A stretch of 64,000 nt of DNA from Ornithodoros turicata (Eukaryota > Arthropoda > Arachnida > Ixodida > Argasidae), in the NCBI RefSeq assembly GCF_037126465.1, contig NC_088203.1, forward strand, positions 54,411,581-54,475,580, given 5' to 3'. Shown one piece after another: positions 36,601-47,872 of this stretch (its first letter is position 1; each line of letters starts with the position of its first letter). Both the position numbers and the translations under genes were made by a program. The notes under the pieces are model-generated. The model did no database searches and was not told the origin of the DNA. It saw only the letters and a list, made by a program, of their open reading frames with translations.

Positions 36601-37310
36601 ATAAAAAAGACATGTTTCTGTAATGTATATTTGCGTTGCGTGGTTGCGAAAAATGTTTGCTTAAATTAATTACTGCTTTTGACTTTGTTTCAATGATCAC
36701 TCGATTGATATGAATAAAAATATTCTACTAGTTGGGAATGTATTTTTGAGCTGTGTGGGTTGATTTTCGCTGTAGCAAACACAATAATTTACATTTCAGA
36801 TGAGTTGTTTGTGGCTTCTGCGTGTAGAAATTACTGTTACAAAGTTATCATAAAAATATGTAATTAAATTTGTTTCTCGTTTTCGAATTAATATTGTTTC
36901 TATCACTGAATAAGCTTGACTTTCACTCGATTGATATTTTGCTTCCAATAGTGGGTTTTGAAATGAAAAAGACGTGTTTCTGTGGTGTATATTTGCGCTG
37001 CGTGATTACGAAAAATGTTTGCCTAAATTAATTACTGCCTTTGACTTTGTTTCAGATGATCACTCGATTCATATTAATAAAAATATTCTACTACTTGGGA
37101 ATGTATTTTTGAGCTGTTTGCGTTGATTTTCGCTGTAGCAAACACAATAATTTTGCATTTCATATGAGTTGTTTGTGGCTTCTGCGTGTAGAAATTACTG
37201 TTGCAAGGTTATCATAAGAAATTATGTAATTAAATTTGTTTCTCGTTTTCGAATTAGTATTGTTTCTATCACTGAATAAACTTGACTTTCACTCGATTGA
37301 TGTTTTGTGA
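36601..37310. repeat. Tandem duplication of about 350 bp in the right arm
   Basis: The stretch from AAAAAGACATGTTTCTG to CTTTCACTCGATTGATATTTTG (about 36601-36950) is followed by a second, diverged copy (about 36960-37310). The left arm (31780-32120) has a single copy. Non-coding. Confidence 0.75.
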
Positions 37311-37732
37311 GTTGAGAATAATGAATGCCTAATAGTTGTGTCTGATCTGAAGTACACTAAATGCAACGTTTCTCGTTTTGGTTGAGTATTGTTTGCGCCG
37401 ATAATATTTTCTCGTGTGCTTAGATAATGTTTCTCTAAAACCAGTTTGCACTGACATAAAAGTCTATTCATAGATTTTTTTTTGCGTGCTATTGTTTTTT
37501 GATAGAATTCTTATTGTGTTCTTGAGAGTCGGATAATTCCAATGTCTATTTGCGATCAATAAAAAAATTCGTCTCTGTACACCAGTCCTAGGAATATTTC
37601 CTTTTGGAGGAAAGAATGTGAAAAAAAGAGAGGATTTCCCCACCCCACAGATTGACAAAGGACGTTCGGTTTCCTCGCTTTGGGCTGTATAGATGGAGAG
37701 AGTGACCCCACCGGGCTGCATAGAGGGAGAGA

Positions 37733-37975
37733 CCCAAGCAGCACACCGATGTCGGCCCGACATCAGCCCGATGTCTTTCTGCCGACACGCCCAATGTCGG
37801 GCCAACGTCCAACTTGCAACATCGCCCGGAGTTGGGCCGATGTAATGTGCCGACTTTGTACCGATATCATATGCCGACAGGTAGCCGATGCTGGTCCGAT
37901 GTCGTGTGCCGACATGCTACAGATATCATATGCCGCTTGCCAGCCGATGTTAGGCCAACTTGATTTTGTATTTAG
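37733..37975. promoter_or_regulatory. Left subterminal repeat block
   Basis: Short motifs of the type GCCGAYRT and its complement occur at least ten times within about 240 bp, in both orientations. In CMC elements such arrays are transposase or accessory-protein binding sites. That role is inferred here. Confidence 0.6.
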
Positions 37976-38007
37976 TCTGCAGCATGTGTTTTCTACACAC
38001 TATGATA

Positions 38008-41000
38008 TTAAGACATGAAAGGTGATTTATGTGAATAAACATTTATTTGAATTCTGTTCTGTACCTGTCCCCTCTCAGCCTTCTTGTGAGCAGGGCACCT
38101 CTTGTGAACTGCAACTTCTGAAAAAAAAAAAATGGAAGCAATCAGTTTCTGTGCATTGCACACCATAACTAGGTAGCATCATTACGAACAGTAAACATCT
38201 TGAAAAAAAATGCATATCTCAAAAATGCAAAGTACAATGAAATTTTTCTCATTGTGAATTTATGGAGAAGTCATGTTCAATTATTCATATATATATATTA
38301 TGGATCTCTGTGCACAATGCAGAATGATAAGCTTCAGTTATTAAATTCAAGTAACCCTCAACGGACTGCATGATTGGTAATTCCCAAAAATATGAAAGAC
38401 GGCGAAGAGATATCTGCACGCTAACCACGCAGCGTGGTGATGCTTGTAAGATCACTAAGAGCATCCACCTGAAAAAAAGTTGCCATTCAAACATCTATGG
38501 ACAAGTCCACCTGTCCATCACAACTACAACACAATTACAATGGTTCGAAACACAGAACGGACTTCACAAAGGCCAAAACACGAAAGTGGCTCCCTAAGAA
38601 ACTGTAGCGAACAGGGCTGCGTCACTGTGTGCATCAAATCTACATAGCTAGTACTGATACTAGACACATTTCCCCCAGAAGTGTGCATGAATTTAGACCA
38701 CATATTTTGCCCGACCTTTACCATGAGACAAAAATTTTCCCAAAAACTTTATGGCTTTAGTAATTTGTAAACTAAAGGTAGCACAGTACACAACTCTTTC
38801 TTATACATGCTTCTGTCACCCTCAACTTATCAGCACTGTGGTGTTGATTACTACATCACTTACATTTTGGACACCCTTTGTTAGCCCCCACGTTAGTTAA
38901 AAAGGGCCTGTCCAATGCATGAATAAATAAATTAGTGGAGCACTTTCTTTGGTCTGCATGACCAGCAAGACTAAAAAGTAATCTACGAATATCTTACCCA
39001 GCAAATAAGCACACCGCTTTAATGCCTCACAGCTCTTTGTTTCCTTCCGCCTTCCCTGTCACCTGCGCAGGTCAAGTATCGTCCCACACGGGCAGTGACC
39101 TCTTTGTCCGTTACAGGGACTTTGAGGGTGTCCATCCGCTTATGGACGGCAGCTTTGAAAGAGAGGAGAAAGATATGTTTTTAGGCTATATGTACAGCAT
39201 TGAAGAACTATCACAAAACGAGCATCACAAGTGGGTGAGGTTATGTACAGATTGGTATACTACAAGGTTGTATAGCAGAGATATGCCAAAGAAAAAACAA
39301 AATGAAAAACAAAAAGGGAAACAAGAAAAGCCAATAAACCATCGTGTGGAAATTGATTTCTACTTCCAGCTAATTAATGTGCACATATCAATTTAACGCT
39401 GCATGGCTAGTGGATGATGCTCCAGCAATGCTTACAAAAAAGAAAGTTTCCCAATAGGTGACACCGTTCTCAAATTATTCTGCCCGGGGATTTACCTGGT
39501 GCACCCTGTATACCTCATATGATGAACAGGTTTGCCATATCATGAAGCTAGCTTAGCTTGTGTATAAAGTTATATAAATATGTGCCACATGCTGTTTGCC
39601 CATCTGGCATTACTGTATTACATTTTCCTGGGGTAAAGGTGGGGAAGCATAATTTATTATCACTTCCAACAAAAGCACCTTCCAAAAACGGTACTCACTG
39701 AGGACACAGTCAAAAAGGCGTGTGCCCTTGAAGGATCGCTTTCCATTCCGGCCCTCAACCGTAATCTTCTGCTGCAGTGATTTCTTGGTGCATGTTTCCA
39801 TTATGACACGCACCACATCATTGAGATTTGCACCACCCAGGACTGCTAGTCTATCCGCCTAGCAAACAGAAGAGCATTGATCGTTGTTAGCACTATCCTG
39901 CAAAACAGGGGGTCTTTTCTGGTGGGGATCACACAGGGCTCCCAAGCAGTTCACTACATGACACAAAGTTCATTTGGTTCGTCACATACACCCACTGTAT
40001 TAATCATCACTTTTCACGTTCAATTCATAAGGATGCACTTACAAGGTTCCTCCTTGTACTATTGTCCTCTAGCTTGCTCTCTAATTCTTCCCACTCTTCA
40101 CAGGTGGAAAGTGGCTCTGGCAGAATATCCCCGAGCAAACCACTGGTCTCCTCCAGTGCTGCTGTCCCCATATTACACCTGCATTCTGCTACTGCAGCCC
40201 TAAGGTCTCGCACCGCTGCCTTTAGTTCAATTAACATTTTGAGAGTCTTTCTCTCAAAAGCTGCAAAGCAATATGGGTCAGGTTAGGTTGACATAAAACC
40301 ATTTTCTGATTACCGCGTAACTAGGTGCCAAAAACTGTTATTGCACATGTTCACCTACACCCAATAAAGGACTTCAGAAAATCCCAGAAGGCAGTGCACC
40401 GTGCTTTGAATTGCGGGACCTTATTAGGACAGAGGAACAGCCATCAAACCATTTTGGTTTCTCATTGCCTGCCTATAGTCCACCAAGGGTCAAGATCAGG
40501 GGAAGCGAAACTTGAAAGGCATAAAAAAAAAACTTTTTTTTGTCCGCTCTTAATAAGTTCCCGGAATGCTGCATGCCTGCAAAGCTTGTCAGGATTTTCT
40601 GAAACAGTCGAGTACCCTTGAAACCATCAAACTGTGGGATTTTACTATGAGACAGGAAAAGCCGCCAAACTGTTTCAGTTTCTTCTTTTCCACCTATTAT
40701 CCACCAGGGCAGGGGGGCATTGTTTATCGAAATAAAAAATCAACAGGGAGAAACATGAAAGACATTAAAAAAAAAACTTTTTTTTTTCTCCACTATTAGT
40801 AAGTTCCCAGAATGTTGGATGCCCATAAAGCCTGTCAGGATTTTCTGAAACTGTCTAGTATACACAATTTCAACTTCAGTTCAACAAGGGCTAAGTGACG
40901 ACTGACTCTCAGTACATGCGTAATTGTGATTTACTTTACTAGAAGTTTTTGATGTTACAAAGGATTGCCTCCTGTTCTGTAGCCCCAAAAGGGTTGAGCA

Positions 41001-42836
41001 CACAATCAACTAACAAATTTTACTTCCTCAGTTTGGGGTTGTAATATTTTGCAAAAAGTAGCCAGGCTGTTTTTGCAAAGTGTAAAATCCCACAACACTT
41101 ACAAAACTGCAGCAGGGACACACAAATGTCACTGTGTATCAGAGAAGAAAGTACCGGGGCACGAGCTAGCTGCTGCTGAGCAGTTGATGAGCACGTGACC
41201 CTGAGCAAAAAGGGCATAGAAGTGAACATCCATAGAGAACATGGAAGTACAATAAGCTTACGTGTAAGATTCCCTTCAGCATCCAGCGCTTCTGTGTGAA
41301 TTGCGCTGTTGCTACGTCCTGAGGTAGAGGTACGTGAGCCTGAAACAACCATGAAATGAAGTAAAGTACAACAAATTGCTCAGACTGCAGTGTTTTAAGA
41401 ACGCCTTGCTGCAGAAATGCTATAATGGCCACACGACAAAGGCCTGTCCTTAAGCCCTTCGTAACATCGCAGTAACAGCTGTCATTATGTCTACGTGCTT
41501 TGTCATAAGTCGTTAAGCAGTAAAAATGATCTACAGAAGTACTTGTCCTGTTACACTTTCCAAAAGCTTTGACAAAGGACATCATGTACCACATCAGAGG
41601 TTCATGTGCCACAGAACGCCTCGGAGCAAAAAATAAACTGGTGTACAATCAGCCTTACTGTGTCCTAGGGATAATGCATCCTGCCTGCTCCCACTGCTTG
41701 AAGGCTGTGATACTGGAAGCACAGATGAGTACAGTGTGCACAATATCAAAAAGATACTTCCACCACACAAACTTGGTAGCAAAATGTGTTTTGAAGTACC
41801 ACATTGTTCAAATAATGGCTGGTGCTGTACCATCATCACATGAATGATTTAAGTTTGGGTTGCAGCTTGATGTGAATCCCTAATTGTACACATATTGACA
41901 ATTCAACATGTATTTTAAAGAACTTCAGTGCACTCACCAGGGCTAGAAGATGCACTTTCCATGTTTCTGGCTGGGCAGACAATACAATATTACACATCGC
42001 ATAATCTCAGGAATTTTCAGTTCTGGAAGAAGGTGTAGCTTACGTGGTGATGGTAATCTCATGCTCTTTGTTGGCTGACTTGCATTAACTATGAAAAAGA
42101 GCACATTCTGTAAAGCACCAGTGATTAAACATGTTATTTGACATGACATTTTAATTCTAATTTCAGCTTTATGCGTTTCCCTAATGGTACACATATCCTC
42201 AATTCAATATGTATTGAAAATAACTTCAGTGCACTCACCAGGGCTAGAAGGTGCACTTTCCATGTCTCTGGCTGTACAAACATCACAATATTGCAAATCA
42301 CATAATCTGATAAAGTCTCAGTTCTGGAAGAAGGTGTAGCTTACATGGTGATGGTAGTCTGATTCTCTTCCTTGGTTGACTTGCGTTAACTACGAAAAAG
42401 AGCACATTCTGTAAAGCACCAGTGATTAAACATGCTATTTGACATGACAGTTTAATTATAACAATACCTGCACCAGTATCCTCTCCTTCGCTGGATTCAG
42501 ACTCGAGGTGCGACGTGTATTCCGCGTCCCTTGCGTTTTTCTTTGCCTTCTTGAAGCTGTCTATTTCACAAAAACAACACTTAGAAAAAACTGAGGGGCA
42601 GCCTGAAAGTCACGGCAATATTCGCTACACTTACTGAAGGACGCCATGCACTCGCAAGGACAAATATCCCAGTCGGCCTCCGGCTCGCACAGTTCTTTTA
42701 CCATCTCCAATATCTTTGAATTTGGTTTGTTTGTTGGCCACAAACACATCCTTCCAGCAACTATCCACTTCGTTGGCACGAATTCGACGGTGTCATTCCC
42801 GAACTTCACGACCGTGAATTTCTTACTGAAATCCAC
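38008..42836 (-). CDS. DUF4806-like accessory protein, ten exons, 338 aa
   Basis: Minus-strand coding exons are 42836-42635, 42560-42468, 42389-42345, 42271-42239, 42088-42044, 41970-41938, 41339-41262, 40260-40043, 39858-39699 and 38117-38008. Every intron is GT-AG, every phase agrees, and the sum is 339 codons with one terminal stop. The N-terminus (FTVVKFGNDTVEFVPTKWIV, then CLWPTNK) is the usual leader of DUF4806 proteins. After an acidic, serine-rich middle comes FERKTLKMLIELKAAVRDLR, then the domain itself: VVRVIMETCTKKSLQQKI, GRNGKRSFKGTRLFDCVL and a basic tail. AATAAA follows near the stop. DUF4806 has no established function; here it travels with the transposase and is divergently transcribed from it, so a DNA-binding or regulatory role in transposition is likely but inferred. 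Confidence 0.85.
41891..42480 (-). repeat. Tandem duplication carrying two exons
   Basis: A segment of about 300 bp (about 42191-42480) is repeated directly at about 41891-42190. Each unit contains one 45-nt exon (VNASQPRKRIRLPSP / VNASQPTKSMRLPSP) and one 33-nt exon (RDMESAPSSPG / RNMESASSSPG). All four exons keep splice sites and phase 1, so the protein simply gained a repeated linker. Confidence 0.85.
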
Positions 42837-43509
42837 AAAGGAAATAAGTTAGAAGGTAGGTGCGCATTTGCACCAAATTGCGGCGTGGTGTCGGGTGGGC
42901 GGTGGACGAAATTCACCGCCTAATAACAAAAAAGAAGATAACGTCTGTGACAGCTTACCTCATGTTTCGCTAGTCCCTTTCAACGTCGGAGCCACCACCT
43001 CTGTCAGACGTACCCGATCGCAAATTAAATGAAACAACGAAAAGATGCCGCAAGCTGAAATACACCGTGCTGAAATACGAAAGACAAAAATGGCGCGGAA
43101 ACAAGAAGCAGGAAGCGGAAACGCGTGAAGGCACGCACTTGATTCGGTACATTTGATTCGCGCAGTTGTCATTTCGTTAAAAAAACGCAAAATATAAGAA
43201 AACAAGAAAAAAACGTAATATAAAGATATATATCCTTCAGGTGTACAGGAGAGTTCCTGAAAAACATGGCTGCTTCCGGCCCGAAGTTGCTGTTCGCAGC
43301 GATCCGCTTGTTTACATCTGCAGAAAGTCGTCGCAACGCTGATGCTTTTTGTGGTCATTCGTAGTGTCGTACTGTTTCCAATCTGTATATTTTGTGTTTA
43401 CTTACATACGTCTGTTGTCGCACGATATGTGCTGAACCTGCCTCCCACGCACAGCTGTGCGTTGTACGGAATACCGTATCCTCCGTCTGTGAAAGGTGCC
43501 GTTCGCGTC
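42837..43509. promoter_or_regulatory. Divergent promoter region of the TNP2-type element
   Basis: The two genes start on opposite strands 673 bp apart, so this stretch must hold both promoters and leaders. A frame extends upstream of the transposase Met to 43342 but adds a hydrophobic, unconserved 56 residues, and I treat it as leader. No clear TATA box was assigned. Confidence 0.55.
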
Positions 43510-45399
43510 ATGTCGAGGTGGACGCGTTACCGGCAGATACGCAAAGAATACGAGCACGCCGTGAACGAAATAGCGAACAGTGATGCACCGGAAGCACCTG
43601 CTCCTCCGAGTACGAGCCCCATGTTCGGAAATGGGGAAGACGACGGCCGTGAACTGCATAGTGATGAGGACGAAAGCATCGTGCCGCGTTTCGATACGTC
43701 GGAATCGGATCTGTCGTGGGGGGAGTCCAGTGATCATGAAGAGGTACAAGACGGAACACGTGAAGCTGCCCTACGTCCAGAAGATCCAGAACAGGATTTG
43801 GTGAACCAACTGGCCAACCTTTCTTTGAAACATAATTTGACGCACGCATGCATAAACGACATTGCGGCTCTGCTCAGGTCCCGTGGTCATAATGTTCCAA
43901 AAGATGCAAGGACCATTCTCGGGACAGAAAGGAAAGCTCCGGTGGATCAAAATGGGACGTTTGTCCATTTTGGTCTAAAGACTGCTATCATGGAGTCTAT
44001 CCAAGTTGGGCCTCCACCTGCTGAAGTCAAACTTCAAGTAAATATCGATGGACTGCCATTGTACAAGAGCTCCTCGACGAGTTTCTGGCCGATTTTGGGA
44101 ATGGTCATGGGCTGTAGCATGAAGGAGCCATTTCTCATCAGCGTGTACTGTGGCACAGGAAAGCCGCCAGATTTGCAGGCGTTTTTGGGACCCTTCATCG
44201 AGGAAGTTCAGGATCTCACTAGAAGTGGATTGCATTATAAAGGACGACACATCAGTGTAAAGTTGAGTGCTATCATATGTGATGCTGTTGCACGTAGCTA
44301 CCTAAAATGCATAAAAAGTCATAATGGCTATTATGGCTGTGAACGATGCACACAGAAGGGAGTTCACTGTGAAAACAGACTGCTCTTTCTGGACTTGGAC
44401 TCTGCCCTTCACACGGACGCAAGTTTCCGTGAACAGCTTTGTTCACTCCACCACACCGGTGTGTCACCTTTTCTTGAGCTGGATATCGACATGATTGCAG
44501 TCTTTCCACTGGACTATATGCATCTGCTGTGCTTGGGGGTGATGAAAAGACTTATGCATATTTGGACAGGAAGAAAATACGGTAGAGCAAAGCTGACTAC
44601 TGAACAGCAGTGCATTCTAAGTGAGAGGCTAAATTCCTACCGCAAGGATTTTCCTGCTTCGTTTCAAAGGAAGCCGAGAGGCATCGAAGAGCTTGACAGG
44701 TGGAAAGCCACAGAGTTTCGCACCTTTTTGTTGTACACGGGACCAGTGGCTTTAAAGCAGTTGTTGCCTGACAAGCTTTACCACCATTTTCTTCTCATCC
44801 ATGTAGCAGCAAGGATACTAGCTGCACCTAATTTACACAGGGTGCACAACGAGTATGCGGACAAGCTGTTACGATACTTTGTTCAAGAAATGGGTGTACT
44901 TTATGGCACAACACACCTTGTCTACAACGTTCATTCCCTCATTCATCTAGCAAGAGACTGCCTAAATCATGGCCCCCTTGATTACTTCAGCGCTTTTTGC
45001 TTTGAATCGTTCTTAGGGAAGCTAAAAGGAAAGCTGCGAACAACAAGCTGTCCCTTGTCACAGCTGAGCCGACGAGTTTCAGAGGTGAAGCACACAACAG
45101 AATATGCTACTAGAACTAAAGTGGAAGCTGTCAAACAAGGTTTTTCGTACATCCTGGAAGGCAACACTGTTGTGCGTGTCAGTGAGGTACTAGCATCACA
45201 GGTTCGTGTTACTATGTTCTCAAACAAAAGAGACTTCTTCACCTACCCCATGAAATCATCTACTATGAACATCTTTCGTGTTGAGAACCGAAGCACTAGC
45301 TGTGTACGGACCATGCAGCTGAGTGCCCTCATGAAGGGAAAGCCGTGTGTGCTTCTCAGTTACAAGTGTGAGCACGTTGCTCTACCCTTGCTGCACTAA
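43510..45399 (+). CDS. TNP2/DUF4218-type transposase, intact, 629 aa, intronless
   Basis: I chose the start at MSRWTRYRQIRKEYEH because a short basic start followed by an acidic stretch is usual for this family. Motifs in order are VNIDGLPLYKSS (about residue 177), IICDAVARSY (about 255), the cysteine pair GCERCTQKG (about 276), PLDYMHLLCLGVMKRL (about 333), RGIEELDRWKATEFRTFL, NVHSLIHL and DYFSAFCFESFLGKLKGKL (about 490). The D of NIDG, the D of IICD and the E of FESF are plausible members of the DDE triad, by family analogy. It cuts and joins the element ends in the nucleus. No stop or frameshift is present, so the copy may be active. AATAAA lies about 165 bp downstream. The decayed relative at 52200-54282 shares the motif order. 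Confidence 0.9.
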   Translation: MSRWTRYRQIRKEYEHAVNEIANSDAPEAPAPPSTSPMFGNGEDDGRELHSDEDESIVPRFDTSESDLSWGESSDHEEVQDGTREAALRPEDPEQDLVNQLANLSLKHNLTHACINDIAALLRSRGHNVPKDARTILGTERKAPVDQNGTFVHFGLKTAIMESIQVGPPPAEVKLQVNIDGLPLYKSSSTSFWPILGMVMGCSMKEPFLISVYCGTGKPPDLQAFLGPFIEEVQDLTRSGLHYKGRHISVKLSAIICDAVARSYLKCIKSHNGYYGCERCTQKGVHCENRLLFLDLDSALHTDASFREQLCSLHHTGVSPFLELDIDMIAVFPLDYMHLLCLGVMKRLMHIWTGRKYGRAKLTTEQQCILSERLNSYRKDFPASFQRKPRGIEELDRWKATEFRTFLLYTGPVALKQLLPDKLYHHFLLIHVAARILAAPNLHRVHNEYADKLLRYFVQEMGVLYGTTHLVYNVHSLIHLARDCLNHGPLDYFSAFCFESFLGKLKGKLRTTSCPLSQLSRRVSEVKHTTEYATRTKVEAVKQGFSYILEGNTVVRVSEVLASQVRVTMFSNKRDFFTYPMKSSTMNIFRVENRSTSCVRTMQLSALMKGKPCVLLSYKCEHVALPLLH

Positions 45400-45684
45400 A
45401 TATAGAGTCTTTGCATCTCCTCTACATTTCCTCCACCAATGAGAGCAAGACTTAATTAAAAACGTCATTTTCTGTGCCAGACAACATTGCTGCACCGAGA
45501 CAAGTGTTGTGTGTTCCAGAAAACCCTGAAATGTGATGCCTACATAGGAACAGCTTTCAATTAATAAATTTTGTTCACTGTGCTCTTCAGTACACCTTCG
45601 CCCTGCTATGCTGATTTAGTGGTGTTGCTTTGTAAATGTCTTCCTAGCTGTCTGGAATGCACTTACAAGGTCAGCAAGCATGCA

Positions 45685-47024
45685 TACTGGTGATGAGCTT
45701 GTAAAAGGAGAATAATTGTGTGCGACATTAGCCCGTAAAAGTCCTCCTATATTTCTACGGTGTAATGGACGCTGGTGGCAGGGCACGCTGCTGACCTCTG
45801 TCAGCTTCTCTTAGGCATTTGAGTACGCATCCACCTTCAACTCTGATTTAGGCAACCCGACCAGCTGTGAAAGCAGTTTTTTTTTAAACTTGTGTTCGTG
45901 AACACATTTTTTCAGCCCTACTGTCCTATCTGGCAGCACCGTGATGCTGCTTAACACTGTGTGTTTGTCCGTACTGGTGATGAGCTTGTAAAAGGGGGAT
46001 AATTGTGTGCGACATTAGCCCGTAAAAGTCCTCCTATATTTCTACGGTGTAATGGACGCTGGTGGCAGGGCACGCTGCTGACCTCTGTCAGCTTCTCTTA
46101 GGCATTTGAGTACGCATCCACCTTCAACTCTGATTTAGGCAACCCGACCAGCTGTGAAAGCAGTTTTTTTTTAAACTTGTGTTCGTGAACACATTTTTTC
46201 AGCCCTACTGTCCTATCTGGCAGCACCGTGATGCTGCTTAACACTGTGTGTTTGTCCGTAGTGGTGATGAGCTTGTAAAAGGGGGATAATTGTGTGCGAC
46301 ATTAGCCCGTAAAAGTCCTCCTATATTTCTACGGTGTAATGGACGCTGGTGGCAGGGCACGCTGCTGACCTCTGTCAGCTTCTCTTAGGCATTTGAGTAC
46401 GCATCCACCTTCAACTCTGATTTAGGCAACCCGACCAGCTGTGAAAGCAGTTTTTTTTTTAAACTTGTGTTCGTGAACACATTTTTTCAGCCCTACTGTC
46501 CTATCTGGCAGCACCGTGATGCTGCTTAACACTGTGTGTTTGTCCGTAGTGGTGATGAGCTTGTAAAAGGGGGATAATTGTGTGCGACATTAGCCCGTAA
46601 AAGTCCTCCTATATTTCTACGGTGTAATGGACGCTGGTGGCAGGGCACGCTGCTGACCTCTGTCAGCTTCTCTTAGGCATTTGAGTACGCATCCACCTTC
46701 AACTCTGACTTAGGCAACCCGACCAGCTGTGAAAGCAGTTTTTTTTTTAACTTGTGTTCGTGAACACATTTTTTCAGCCCTACTGTCCTATCTGGCAGCA
46801 CCGTGATGCTGCGTAACACTGTGTGTTTGTCCGTACTGGTGATGAGCTTGTAAAAGGGGGATAATTGTGTGCGACATTAGCCCGTAAAAGTCCTCCTATA
46901 TTTCTACGGTGTAATGGACGCTGGTGGCAGGGCACGCTGCATGGAACACATTTTTTCAGCCCTACTGTCCTATCTGGCAGCACCGTGATGCTGCTTAACA
47001 GTGTGTGTTTGTCTGTACTGGTAA
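45685..47024 (+). repeat. 288-bp tandem array, about five units
   Basis: Units start at about 45685, 45973, 46260, 46548 and 46835 (spacing 287-288) with CTGGTGATGAGCTTGTAAAA. The fifth has an internal deletion, and a short partial unit follows near 47025. Units are nearly identical, so the array expanded recently. It lies between the transposase 3' end and the right subterminal repeats. No coding frame spans the units. Confidence 0.93.
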
Positions 47025-47199
47025 GGAGCTCGTAAACTTGCTTGTGACTTATTAATAATTAATGTTAAGCTGTGATGACTGTCTTTTTAATCAGTTCTGC
47101 TGTCACGGATAAGTCAGAGGATCGACATTTAAGTTTGCTGAACGACAATGTATTTTGTTCGAAATTGAAACATATTATACTGGCATTGCCAGCTTCGCT

Positions 47200-47870
47200 G
47201 TGTATGTCGGTCACAAGTTGGCATTGACATGCAAATTTCTTGAAATACGTTTTCATGGAAATCTGATAACCGACACCAAGCCGATACTGCCAACTTGCAT
47301 GAGATATCGGTCACAAGTTGGCAGTGTCGGGGATATGTTCGCATACTTTGCCGACATGGTACCAACTTTGAGCCGATGTGCCTATACCGTGATATTTATT
47401 TTTATTGCATGACTTATTAGTGAATGCAACCATTTGGTATGATAAAGTGAGGGTACTGATGTGCAAATTTCATTAAATGTAATCGTTTTCGTTTAAATTT
47501 GTTTACCCGACACCAGGCCGATACTGCCAACTTGCATGAGATATCGGTCACGAGTTGGCAGTGTCGGGCATATGTTCACATACACTGCCGACACGGCACC
47601 AACTCTGAGCCAACATGTCTGTACAGGTATATTAATTTGCATTACACAACTTATTAGCCCATGTTGCAGTTATATATCATCAAGTAAGGACATCGATATG
47701 CAAATTTCTTGTATTATAAGGTTTTTTGTCAAAATTTGTTTAACCGACATCAAGCCGACACTGCCAACTTGCCTGGGGACATCGGTCACAAGTTGGCAGT
47801 GTCGGGGTTATGTTGGACCGACATGCCCAACTTGGTACCGACATCGGTCCGATGTCATGTGCTGCTTGGG
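47200..47870. promoter_or_regulatory. Right subterminal repeat block
   Basis: Long copies of a palindromic unit (CCGACACCAAGCCGATACTG, then CAACTTGCATGAGATATCGG, then CACAAGTTGGCAGTGTCGG) occur at about 47270, 47510 and 47745, each separated by AT-rich spacer. They share the GCCGAYRT core with the left block but are much more extended, so the two ends are asymmetric. Confidence 0.65.
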
Positions 47871-47872
47871 GA

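Larger units (their letters stand above)
37733..47870. mobile_element. Complete TNP2/CMC-type DNA transposon, 10138 bp
   Basis: The termini are CCCAAGCAGCACA and its inverse, flanked by GA (37731-37732, 47871-47872). The partner arm at about 31338-31352 shows the uninserted site, allowing one substitution. Subterminal regions carry many short GCCGACAT/ATGTCGG repeats on both sides, as in CACTA-type elements, where transposase-side proteins bind. Two intact divergent genes are present, so this could be an autonomous copy. A 2-bp duplication fits the EnSpm/CACTA-Mirage part of the CMC group (2-3 bp). The exact family name needs comparison with a repeat library. Confidence 0.88.

Noticed and set aside
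30105..37730. Integrated parvovirus-like genome because of the hairpin shape and small ORFs
   Set aside because: No replication protein or capsid motif was seen in either strand, and the arms are far longer than parvovirus terminal hairpins.
43342..43509. N-terminal extension of the transposase
   Set aside because: The extra 56 residues are hydrophobic and lie upstream of the family-like MSRWTRYRQ start; better read as leader sequence.
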